A stretch of DNA of 64,000 bases from Corythucha ciliata (Eukaryota; Arthropoda; Insecta; Hemiptera; Tingidae). The notes beneath the pieces were generated by a model. The model did not search any database. It was not told the origin of the DNA and saw only the letters and a list, made by a program, of their open reading frames with translations. Location of the stretch: the NCBI GenBank assembly GCA_038030265.1, contig CM075938.1, positions 50,647,189 to 50,711,188 on the forward strand, read 5' to 3'. Below, one piece after another: positions 54,400 to 64,000 of the stretch. Every line of letters starts with the position of its first letter. Position 1 is the stretch's first letter. The translations under genes were made by a program, and so were the position numbers.

Positions 54400-57240
54400 T
54401 TAGCTCGTCAAAATGGACAAAATTGCTCTTTTTTTATCTCTCGTCGTTTTCAGGTGATTTTCGGTCTCACCAGAAACGGAAGCGTTGTTGCGTGTGAAAT
54501 GAAATTTGTGAGATATACCCCTCCCCCCTTCAAACCCTTACACCATCCAAACAACAAACCAACGCATTTGAAGTTGAATCATAAAACTACACCATCTTTG
54601 GTCGGACGGGAAATAAAATACAGACATTTATCATTTTCATTGAAGATAAAAGAATAGGTGAAACACTAACTGTTTTAAAATGACTTTTTTTTTTTATATC
54701 AGTCAGTATCGACTCTTTTTTTTCTCCTCGTTCGTCTCTTCACTACCCCTCCCACTTATCGCGTTTCCTTCCCTTTAAACACAGTCAACCCACCTTTAAA
54801 AGGGCGTTCTCATTGGCCGATCGACGAGAGTATTTAAGTTACAAAATCCGAGAGGCAGGATCATATTCTGCTGATGGTTGCAAAGTTTACGTCTTTGTTC
54901 TCTGTTTATTTCAAACATGCCTGGGAATGTCTATTTTACCAGTTGCATGTTGGGTAATGGATGAAGTGAAGCACGGGGTGCGGGGGTGGAGTCACGATGC
55001 AGTAAACAGAGAGCGAAAGCATCAGCAGGCTGTTTCTGTTTTGTTTTTTTTTTTCTTGTTATTGTTTACGTCTTTGGAGGAAAAAAAAAAAAAACTTTTT
55101 TCAGTGCGTCGCGGTCGGCTTAGATGATATGGGCTAATTGTTTCGGTTCTGGAAAACGAAACAAGCCGGCAAGTTAATGACATGGTGGTGGTTAATGAAG
55201 AAGGTGCAGCGGAAGAGGGTAATGGCCCTGGACCTCGAAGAGTCGTAATACTTGCTTTTGAGACGTTTTTCATGTGTTTGAATACCGTACTCGCAGGTAA
55301 TTCGAAAAACGTCTAGTTTCTGTGAAGGTGTGAAGAAAATGAAACGAAGGTCAAGGTCACGGACTTGTGAGACGCTTTTCGAACCCAAAACTTGAGTTTT
55401 ACTTGGTCATATCACTCTTTTCTTTTGATTTCTATGGCACCGAGCTGGACTAGCAAGTTCCGATTACGAATATTGAAGTTTCTAACGCAAGATTCCTCTC
55501 CCGTGACTTATTCACGTCGTCTTAATGGAGATTGTCCTTTATTCCTGTGTTCTCAGACGGCCTCTCCGCTTGGAATCCGCTCTCATCCGCGGGGCCACTA
55601 AGTGCTAAATCATTACAAAAATGTGCGTAATTATTTTTTACTCGCACACCTCCCACATATTTTCACCCCGTACGGTTTTTTTTTTTTTTTTTAGAGCACC
55701 GCTCCGAGTTTCCTTCATTCATAAATACAACCTACGCGCCCGACTTTTTATTATTCCCTTAATTTTTTTTTTTTTTTCGCGTTCCTTCCAATTCAAAAGA
55801 TACACATCTATCTATGAATGGAAATGCCTACGCAAAAGAACAGAATTCTGAGCAGCTAATTAACATTCTTCTGCACCCCCCCACCCAGCGCCAGACAACC
55901 CCACAAACGTATAAAAAAAGGTGAATTACGACTCCAAGGTTTCGGCTAGACCCCTAAAAATCCTACGGGGTGGGTTTTATGCGTTTCCGACGTAGCAAAA
56001 ACAATTTTTTCTATATAATTATGTAAAAAAAATGATAACTGTATTACCTAGTGAGAAATATAAATAAAGAATATAAAGAAATATAAAAAATAAGGGAGAA
56101 AGATAAATACGTTCATAATTATGTGAGGAAATAAGGTAAACCTAATTAACTTAATGACTGATGAGAAGGTAGTATTCGACCAAGAAAGGAAAATATGAGA
56201 AAAAAAAAAAAAAATGAAATAAAGAAGTGCTGCAGGGGTTGTTTTCTTGAAAAAAGAAAACATTGTCTGGTTATGAAGAGGAGGGGGGGGACTCTTAATT
56301 TTTAGTACGTTGCTAGCTATATAAAATCATTAGCATAACTGGAACGTTCTACTGAAAGAAAACTTCTCCCTTGAGAGGTGATGGGAGGGGGGGGGTACTT
56401 TTCCAAGAATAGACAGCCCCCCCTTCTTCGCTTCAGTATTCCTATATAAAATAAAAGATTAAAAAAAGATAAAGCCTCCTTTAATGAACTTCTCGTGTAA
56501 CGCAAATGAAGCGTATTCTAAACAAGTGATAGCGATAACGATAATGCTTAAAGAAGCTAATGAAGTCATGAAAAAAAGGGACTGATAGGCGTCATTTTTC
56601 CGGTATAGTCTCAAGAAAATTATTGTTGTTATTGTTGCATACAAAGTATGGGAAAATAAAATTCATGAATACAAAACAGCGCAAAGAATAAAATAATTTA
56701 GAGCATTGGAATCCCAAGGACATCCATTTTAAACTCATTCAATCGAGAGAAACTCGATGAAATGGGCAGTTATCCGAATTTTATGAGTAAACTCACAAAA
56801 AAAAAAAGAGGAAAAACTTGTTTGATTGCCGTGTTCCACGTGGATAAAAATTGTAATTGCGGCGGAGGGCTTTTCTCAAAAGCGAGCTGAAATTTGAAGT
56901 CACCCGTAAATTGAAACCGCACGATGTTTTATAATTTTCCCGACGTGTTTACCGCATTTCCTGTTCTCTCGTTGTTTGTTTGAGTATGCAAATTTACGCC
57001 GACGAGTGCCTTCGAAGTCGCGTTTCTAGAGGGGGAAAATCTTTCACCATTCTACTCCGAGCAGCACGAATTTATGTAACCTCCCGGGTTATCGTGTGAA
57101 ATAACACGAAAAAAAAATATATAATAATAATGGAAGGTTAGTGCTTTCAGTGCTAATACGCCGCAAAAGTTTGACGTCATCGGTTACCAGTTTCGACTCA
57201 CAACAAACAGTATCGCTTAAAAATAATAATAATAATTTCG
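54400..57240. other. no gene recognised; AT-rich with homopolymers
   Basis: T and A runs near 54686, 55048, 55081, 55678, 55764 and 56200, and G runs near 56283 and 56386. A CCAAT-like cattggc and gtatttaag pair at 54811-54839 precedes a 104-codon frame (54813-55127) that has no recognisable domain and overlaps the motif itself. Confidence 0.55.
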
Positions 57241-57690
57241 TTTGACATCACAGTCCAATTTGAGGTGAATGGGGCAAATCGTTTATGAATATAAGAAAAA
57301 GTAACGGCCCCGAAATTGAGCCTTGCGGCACACCAGACCAGACCTCGCGGTCGGCGGAAAGACGGCTATAAAGTCAGACACTTTGAAGACGACCTTCAAG
57401 ATAACTTCGAAGTACTCGCACTTCAAAACCTGGAAATACCGTTATGTCCAAGCTTAGAGACCAAAAGACTATGGGACACTATGTCAAAGGCTTTTGACAC
57501 AATCGAAGAAAGAAGCACAAAGACTCTTCTTATCCTCCAGAAGTGTCAAAGCCTCAGAAACCATCTTAACGACGCCATCCGCCGAACCACGACCCAAGCG
57601 AAATCCATATTGAAATTCGGAAAGTAAGTCGGACGTCTCAAGGTGCTTCACCAGTTGTTCATTCAAAATTACCACCAAAGCCTTCGATAC
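57240..57690 (-). pseudogene. LINE (jockey/CR1-like) reverse transcriptase fragment
   Basis: Read on the minus strand from 57678: LLSEFQYGFRLGRGSADGVV, SEALTLLEDKKSLCASFFD, then after a frameshift KAFDIVSHSLLVSKLGHNG, then after another shift VLRSYLEGRLQSV, and finally [16 protein letters not shown] and [15 protein letters not shown] before a stop near 57247. These are consecutive RT motifs: QYGFR, SLCASFFD plus KAFD (catalytic Asp), WLxSYL, and VPQGSxxGP (57305-57331). The YADD box that should follow is absent. The plus strand has an overlapping open frame (57316-57627) that is a shadow. At least two frameshifts make it non-functional. Confidence 0.88.
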
Positions 57691-58019
57691 GACGGGTTTC
57701 GACGGCTTAGCAACATTAAATAATGCATTACGGGTTTATTTTGTTATTTTTTGCAATTTGTGAGATTTAACGACAATTATTGCTAATCAGACACGTTAAT
57801 GAAGAGTGGACGTCAATCTTTCTCAGCTACAATAGTCGGATCTTAAAAATACTTTAGGTTTTTCTGCATTTTTCACTTCCAAAGTGTTGGAATCTTATCA
57901 CTCGGAGAGAAACCAGTGCAACCCGCCTGAATAAGGTACTAAAAATTGAAGTCGTGGACACAAGACTCGATAACTTGATGTCGAAATTCTCCTCACTGTT
58001 GAGGCTTCAGCGTGTAACA

Positions 58020-59110
58020 GTGTATTTGTTACGGATATTGACAGTATCTAGGGTGAAATTGGCAAATTCGAGGACGAAATCAACAGTTATAGGATGAAAT
58101 TAGGAGTTTTAGGACGACATTGATAGTTTTGACAACGAAATTTACAATGTCCTGGACAAAATGGAAAGTTTCAGAAAGGAATTGCTGTATCCCGAACAAA
58201 TGCAAGTTGATAGTTTCCAGGAAGAAATTGACAGTTTTGAATGATTCTTGAACAAAATTGACAGTTTCTAGGATGAAATTGGCAGTTTCAAGACGTCACT
58301 GATAGATTGGGTGACGAAAGTGACTGTTTCAAGGACGAAATTGACAGTTTAAAAGACGAAATTAACAGTTTCAAGAATGAAATTCACGGTTTGAACAACA
58401 AAATTGACAGTTTCCAGGACGAAAACGTTAGATCTGAACATTTACTTGACAGTTTATAGGGCGAAATTGACAGTTTTGAACGATGAAAAGTGACAGTTTC
58501 TAGTACTCGACTGTTTCGAGTGAAGGGGCTTAAAAACCAGTCAGTTTCCGAAATCCCCTTGAAACAGTTACAAGGAAGAAATTGGCAGATTCGAGGACGA
58601 AATTGACAGGTTTTGAGGCGAAATTGGCAGTTTCAGAATGATATCGGTACAGTTTTGACGACTAAATTGACAGTTTTGAATGACGAAATTGACCTTCATA
58701 GGACAAAATAGACAGTGTATCGATACTGATAGTTTCAACTAGAAATTTACAGTCCCACAAGACGAAACTGACAGTTTTTGAGACAACATTGACAGTTATT
58801 TGTGACAAAATAGACAGTTTCCCGGGTGAAATTGACAGTTTACGGGACGGAATTGTTTTGAGAGTTTTAAGAACTCGACTGCTTCAGGCGAAGGGGCCCA
58901 AAAACCTTTGTGTTGTGAGCCCGAATGGCCTGCTGTTGAATCTCGAAATCAAGTTTTGTGATCTTCCGTTATGTAGGAGGACATTGACAGATTCCAAGTC
59001 AAGACTGTCAGTTTCTGGGACGAAATTGAGAGTTTTTTAAAGACGAAATTGACAGTTTTAAGGACGAAATTGACAGCTCGACCGAAACTGACAGTTACCG
59101 AGGGAGGAAT
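58020..59110. repeat. satellite 'gacgaaattgacagttt' (zeta), about 17-25 bp
   Basis: More than 30 loose copies of aggacgaaattgacagtttt. It is related in core (gaaattgacag) to beta (gaaattgtcaa). Two internal segments, 58502-58560 and 58859-58920, share ctcgactg-ttcaggcgaagggg, giving a higher-order offset of about 360 bp. Confidence 0.85.
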
Positions 59111-59159
59111 TAAGAAAACCAATGCGGTTTGAAACCCGAATTCTCGTCAGTGACTGAGT

Positions 59160-60470
59160 TGGCAAATTTTAGTGCCTGACTCTAGTCGTTTGGTGATAGC
59201 TAGGGTACGAATCGTCAGTTCAGGCATTTTTAAGGCACGAATGGTCAATTTGGCCATTATTGGAACGCGAGTGGTCGTTTTTCAAGGCGCAAATCTGTCA
59301 GTTCGGCCATTGTGGTGGAGGGGGGCATGAATTGTCAATACGACCAGCAGCCTGTTTTAGGGCTTGTCCAGTCTGCTCTACCACTTTCAAGGGACAAATT
59401 GTCTGTCCCAGACGCTTTCTAAATGAGCGCGAATAACCAGTTTGACCATTTTTAGACAGAAACTTTGAAGATTGAATTTTTGTATGCGTTTGGTTATTTC
59501 AGAGCACGAATCAGTTCAGCCATTTTCAATGGCCCGGAATGGCTTTTTTTGCCATTTTCAAGCTGCGAGTCGTCATTTTAGGCATTTCCAAGGCGCGAAT
59601 CGTCATTTTAGCAATTTTTAGGGCGTGAATAGTCCGTTTGACTATTTCCAGGAGATGAATCGTCCGTAAAGTCAATTCTAGGGTGCGAATGGTTAGTTCA
59701 GCAATTTATAAGGCATGAGTCGCTAGATTCACAATTTTTCGCATGGTTCGAACGAGCAAAAATTTGTTTTTGGCGGAGTAAAATAAGTGAAATTGCTTTT
59801 TTAGGTCCAACCAGCAGCAAGTCACATTATAGGCATTTTAATGGCACGAATCATCAGTTAAGGCATTTCCAAGACACAAACTATAAGTTCTACTATTTTT
59901 AGGGCACAAATCGTCTGCATTTTTAGTCATTTTCTTGGCGTGGTGGCTCAGTTTGTCCATTTTCGCGCTGCGAGTAGTAAGTTTCGCCATTTCACTGACA
60001 CAAATTAGCACATTTAGCCATTTTCAGGGCGTGATTTTCAAATCACGCAATTTTATAGCAATTTATAGTTTCAAATCAAATCAAAGAGTTTATCCAGTCC
60101 TTTGAGGTGCATGGCTATAAGGCTGGTTGGTGATGGGGAGGGGTTCGGTGAGGACGGCCCATGCTCGGTGCGCAATCGTAAGTGGTCAGTTTATCGGTTA
60201 GAAGGGTGCAAATAGCCCTGTTTGCCCATTTTTTGGGTTCAGATAGTCACTTCGAAGGCGCGAATCATTTGTTTAGCCTCTTTGGAGCACAAACGATCAG
60301 TTAGGCCATTTTTAGACCGTGAATTGACGGTAAGAGTTGAGTATATCATTTACAGAGCGTAAATAGCTAGTTTTTAAGGCCAGGATCGTCAGTTAGACAT
60401 TTTCAAGGCGTGAAGGCTCAGTATGGCTATTTCTGACTCGCGAATGGCCAATTCTGCCTTTTTCAGGACA
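59160..60470. repeat. satellite 'ggcgcgaatcgtcagttt-gccatttt' (eta), about 30-38 bp
   Basis: Repeated pattern: (a)aggcgcgaatcgtcagttt, then aggccatttt(c/t). It is highly degenerate. Interrupted at about 60065-60180 by a distinct segment with ctttgaggtgcatggctata. Confidence 0.75.
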
Positions 60471-60539
60471 TGAATCATCTGCTTAGGGATTTTCAAAGTG
60501 CCACAAGCTGTGTAACTGTCAAAGCTCTTACCAACTTAT

Positions 60540-60930
60540 TGTCGGAACATTCACCCTTCCACGACGTATTATCCCAATATCCCCAACTCATCCGCCGACC
60601 AGGAACCCGAAAAACGTTCACATCACCAACAAGAATTCAACAAAAAGCTACAGAAAGGGATAGTCTATCGCTCAGATAGGCCATGGTTTTCTCCTCTGCA
60701 CGTGGCTCCAAAAAAAGACTCGACATGGAGTCCTTGTGGTGATTACCGCGCCTTAAACGCCAGGACCATTCCCGACAGAGACCCGCAGTCCGACACATTC
60801 TCGACTTTTCTCACCGCCTCCGAGAAAGCACCGTATTTTCTGCGATCCATCTCCTCAAAGCATACATGCAAATATCCGTCACAATCCACCTGACATCCAG
60901 AAAACAGCCATCACGATCCCTTCGGTCCTC
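60540..60930 (+). pseudogene. pol: gypsy reverse transcriptase N-terminal fragment
   Basis: PFHDVLSQYPQLIRRPGT (from about 60554) marks the linker before RT. Then WFSPLHVAPKK and [17 protein letters not shown] (60690-60785) match RT fingers. In another frame VRHILDFSHRLRESTVFSAI continues, followed by LLKAYMQIS, with the usual L-D of the palm replaced by I-H at the equivalent of FSxLD. QKTAITIPF ends the recognisable RT at about 60925. At least two frameshifts, and loss of the first catalytic Asp. Confidence 0.8.
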
Positions 60931-60984
60931 CTCCTGGTTACATTCGTGCGTTTCATGCGTGCGTGTATGCTCCTGTCGCCTCAT

Positions 60985-61495
60985 TCCCCCACACCCTTCC
61001 CTCCCCCTTCACGACACTTCGACTACATACACATTGACATCATTGGACCTCCAACCTCTCGCCGGCCGCTACCGCTATTGTCTTGCTGTCATTGACCGGT
61101 TCACTCGTTGGCCCAAGGGCTGGCCACTCGAGAACGCCACTGCAGTCAACGTTGACGAAGCCCTCTTAAACTGCTGGATCACCCGCTTTGGTACTCCTCT
61201 TCGGAGATAACCACGGATCAAGGGCGCCAATTCACATCTGAACTTTTCGGCTTCCGGCACGATACGCTGTAGACAACTAGCTATCGCATCCTCAAGCTAA
61301 TGGATTCGTTGATCATTTCCACCGCCAACTCAAAGACGCCCTTATGTGTCATCCCGACATGAATTGGCTGCGTGCACTTCCCATCGTTCTTTTCGGTCTC
61401 CGTTGCGTTTTTCGAGAAGACCTCAAAACCTCGTCTTCAGAAGCCCTTTGACCCCTTGGATTCGCGGCCTCTTTCAAGAACCGTCTGGACTTCAG
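60985..61495 (+). pseudogene. pol: gypsy integrase core fragment
   Basis: RHFDYIHIDIIGPP (from about 61012) with the first catalytic Asp of the DDE triad, then YRYCLAVIDRFTRWP, LENATAVNVDEALL and WITRFGTP. After a frameshift at about 61205, ITTDQGRQFTSELFG supplies the second Asp. Later, in a further frame, ANGFVDHFHRQLKDALMC lies where the family has N-G-x-V-E-R-x-H: the catalytic Glu reads Asp. MNWLRALPIVLFGLR follows, typical of the end of the core. The zinc-binding N-terminal domain is missing. The enzyme would insert element DNA into the genome; this copy cannot. Confidence 0.85.
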
Positions 61496-61689
61496 GGACT
61501 TCATAGGGGGCTGATGTGGCGACTCCAATATTATTATTCGCCATATGGCAAACCAGTCATGAGCGTTTGGCACTTTTGGCACAAAATTCGCTCTAAAAAA
61601 AATCCACGACTGATTTCAATGTTTAATGTGAGCAATAGCATTGTGGAAGAGCCCTCTTCAAGAAACACCAGTGCTTGAAAAATGTGCAA

Positions 61690-62850
61690 GTTCCCCAATT
61701 CGTAAAGTTGGCTCGGGATTTTCACCCTTTCATGAACGAACGTTTCGAATTTGGCACCTTAAAAACCGAATTCCGCTAATTTTTTATATTTCGTACACCA
61801 ATTTCGCTGATTTTCTCGCTTTTAAATCCCGAATTATGTGGGGGTTGCTCTTTAAACAACCAATTTTGCGAAGTTTCACTCAATTTCGTGGAATTCGTTC
61901 CTTTACCCCAATTTGGGGGAATTTCGCACCATGAAAAACCAAATTTTGTGGTTTTACCTTTTCGCGAGGGTTCGGTTAAAATCGACAACCAAAATTGATG
62001 ATAAAATAATACGAAAAAACAAAACTTCGTGATTTTACATTTTTTTATTAACAATTTCGCCGTTGATTATTCATATTGTAAATTTGACACGATCAAAACA
62101 AAATTTCAAGAAGTAAGTTATTTAGTACACCCACTTCGAGGCACGCGTTTAAAACAGTTTCGCACGTTTTGCTAATTCAGAAAAACAATTAGGCTATTTT
62201 AAAATCCAAATTTCAAATTTTGGATTATTCGAAACCTAAATACCGTCAATTTGGATCTTATAAAACCCAAATTTTCCGGATTTCAAATTTTTTTGTGGAT
62301 TTGGCTCATTTCAACCACAATTTCACCGATTTTGGTTATTTTACACAACAAATTTCGTGGGTTTGACTCTTTTTGGAGTCCACAGTCGCACGGCTTTGAC
62401 TAATTTAAAAAGCCAACGTCAAAAACACGAATTTCGTGATTTTGGCAGCTTGAACCCAAATTTGACATAGGATTTTCGCTCTCTTATAACGAGTATCACG
62501 GTTTTTGCTTATACAAAACCTAATTTCACGAATATTTGTTATTTCAAACCTTAATTTTACGTGTTTTTACTCTTTCAAAAAATAAATTCCGTAGGTTTTT
62601 TTTCTAAAATCAGTTTCGCAAATTTCGCTAGTCCGAAAGACAAATGTAGCTCTTTCAAAAATCAAATTCATCGATTTGGCTGTATCAAACACAAGACTTT
62701 GTCATTTTGGCTCCCACAAACCCAAATTTCACGGGCTTATTCGCTCTCTCAAGACCTAATTCGCCGATTTGGCACATTCAAAAACCATGATTTAATAGTT
62801 TTGGCTCTTTCAAACCTCAGTTTCGTGGTTTTCTTTCTTTGAAAACCTAT
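61690..62850. repeat. satellite 'aaacccaaatttcgtgattttggctctttc' type (epsilon)
   Basis: About 30 loose copies of caaatttcgtgattttggct, then ctttcaaaac, period about 33-38 bp. Same family as the decayed block at 43741-44210. Frames of about 90 codons here come from the repeat. Confidence 0.8.
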
Positions 62851-64000
62851 TTCCTACGTAAAACGCGGACCTTCTTCAACATCAAACTGAGCAAACAATT
62901 AGAATGTTGTTGACTTGTTATTTAGGCGTTTACTTTTGTGTCCTACTTTCTGCCGAAGGAGTAGGGCTATTGTCCTACTTTTTGTACCAGGTGTCCACGG
63001 AAACCACTTGTACATCTGGTCACCCTAACCTAGACCAAAGCTGGGAAACTAGTTCCTTTTATAGACCCAGCGTTTCTCCCTTGGGAACCTCAACCCGTGC
63101 CTGTCGCTCTACTTAGCTGTATAGCTCGACCTAATTCCGGGTCTGAAATCAGTGGAGCGTGTAAATCTTCAATCGTTAACGTCTTGTGCAGCAGGGAAAT
63201 TTGTAACAATACCGGGAAATACTGTTTTACTAGGTAGGTACTTATATAACGTCTTAATAATCTGTTTGAGGCTGGTTTATCTAATTAGAAGTTTTGAAGG
63301 CGTTCACGTTTCAGAGTTATAAACAAAGTTGGCCAATTAATTTCACGCTCAAGGAAGTGCGAGTTAATTTTTTCAACTCTCAAAAAACTTCTTTTAATTG
63401 GCAATGATGTTTATTTCTAACAAGTGCTTTCTCAGGGGTTTTCCAGGTCTTTACTGTAATAATGGAATATTTCACTCAAATGACAATCTCTACGCCCTTC
63501 TATTCTGGGCTTGAACTCCTCTGTCAGGCCTTTCTCATAACGAGAAAAAAGTTGAAAAAAAAAAAAAAAAACGTTTCACGTCAGTAAAAGCAAACAAAAA
63601 GAGAATGTCAACAATGAATGAACGTGGAGGGTATGTGTGAGGGGAAAGGTTTAAGGGCAGAAGTAGATAGAGGCTAGGGGTCATATAGGGAGTGACCCCT
63701 ATACTCTCCATTTAATCGGATAAAATAAAAGCATTCAGAGAGCCGTGACTGCTTCGTGTATGTGAACTCACTGAATGATATAAAAAGATGGAGTCGTGTC
63801 AATCAGTGAAGCTGTCCTTTTTGACTTCATTTAGGGTCGTTATAATATTACCTTCGTCGTCCATCGTATGAAGGCTTATAAAACAGAGAGTATTGAGTTC
63901 GGAAACGCTGGCTTGAAGCCAAGCCCTGACTAAACACTTTTTTACTGTCATTAATGCTCCGCAAACTTTCACCGCAAGTAAACAAAACGATTCGCTTCAT
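62851..64000. other. no gene recognised
   Basis: AT-rich with an A run near 63554. A TATA-like tataaaaag at 63779-63787 is followed 24 bp later by an initiator-like tcagt (63803-63807), a spacing slightly short for an arthropod core promoter. Any transcript would leave the window at 64000. Confidence 0.45.
63779..63807 (+). promoter_or_regulatory. possible TATA/initiator pair
   Basis: TATAAAAAG at 63779 and TCAGT at 63803. The distance from the first T to the initiator A is 26 bp rather than about 30. No open frame or splice context could be checked within the remaining 190 bases. Confidence 0.18.

Larger units (their letters stand above)
60480..61495 (+). mobile_element. Ty3/gypsy remnant 2 (RT and integrase pieces)
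   Basis: Same family as the remnant at 22195-24376: both have FHD(I/V)L-x-x-YPQL upstream of RT and [10 protein letters not shown](V/I)PDR. Here RT is cut short and joined to integrase, with RNase H missing. No LTRs were seen. It sits between two satellite blocks. Confidence 0.85.

Noticed and set aside
54813..55127. 104-codon frame after a CCAAT/TATTTAAG pair
   Set aside because: The putative promoter overlaps the frame itself and the C-terminal part is T- and A-run encoded.
57316..57627. 103-codon plus-strand frame containing MSKAFDTI
   Set aside because: It is the antisense of the LINE RT fragment, whose motifs on the minus strand ([13 protein letters not shown]) are far stronger.

Overview
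This window looks like gene-poor nuclear DNA of a metazoan, most likely an arthropod. The evidence is indirect: Ty3/gypsy Gag and RT fragments of a type common in arthropods, jockey/CR1-type LINE fragments, AT-rich degenerate minisatellites, hAT-like termini, and no bacterial gene organisation (no operons, no dense coding). I found no convincing intact host protein-coding gene. Every recognisable protein fragment belongs to a decayed retroelement. The species cannot be named from the sequence.

Layout. 1-1.4 kb: a 322-bp tandem repeat, each unit holding a tRNA-like gene with anticodon GGT. Units run on the minus strand up to 713 and flip to the plus strand from 714, forming a large inverted repeat. 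1.4-3.5 kb: a degenerate 28-30 bp satellite (called alpha here) that reverses polarity near 1.78 kb, interrupted by two 197-bp direct repeats with CRE-like palindromes. 6.6-7.9 kb: a 20-bp satellite (beta). 10.1-14.2 kb: a 4-kb alpha block. 18.6-24.4 kb: alpha interrupted by a hAT-like insertion (18971-22076, 8-bp target duplication with one mismatch) that itself carries another alpha-filled element, followed by a gypsy remnant (Gag, protease, RT). 25.3-26.45 kb: an array of foldback hairpins. 26.87-27.08 kb: a lone diverged copy of the tRNA repeat. 28.1-30.2 kb: an alpha-filled element with recognisable ends. 30.5 kb: a LINE ORF1-like fragment. 35.2-39 and 41.7-45.3 kb: two more alpha-filled elements in opposite orientation. 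48.7-49.2 kb: LINE RT fragment. 49.3-50.0 kb: minisatellite. 51-53.5 kb: another alpha-filled element with a 188-bp MITE inside. 57.2-57.7 kb: second LINE RT fragment. 58-60.5 and 61.7-62.8 kb: further degenerate satellites, separated by a second gypsy remnant (RT plus integrase).

The unifying observation is that alpha satellite, which fills roughly a quarter to a third of the window, is not free-standing. Several blocks are capped by the same tail module (gggcctc...gatttccgcc...gggcccc, ending near CCAGTG) and begin with the same head module (CAGTAGYGTACC, G-run, then CCCGAAAAGCTTAAATA and about 200 bp of conserved sequence). Read this way, the blocks are copies of a non-coding mobile element family whose interior is a decaying minisatellite. 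No transposase is visible. All repeat boundaries were read by eye and are approximate.
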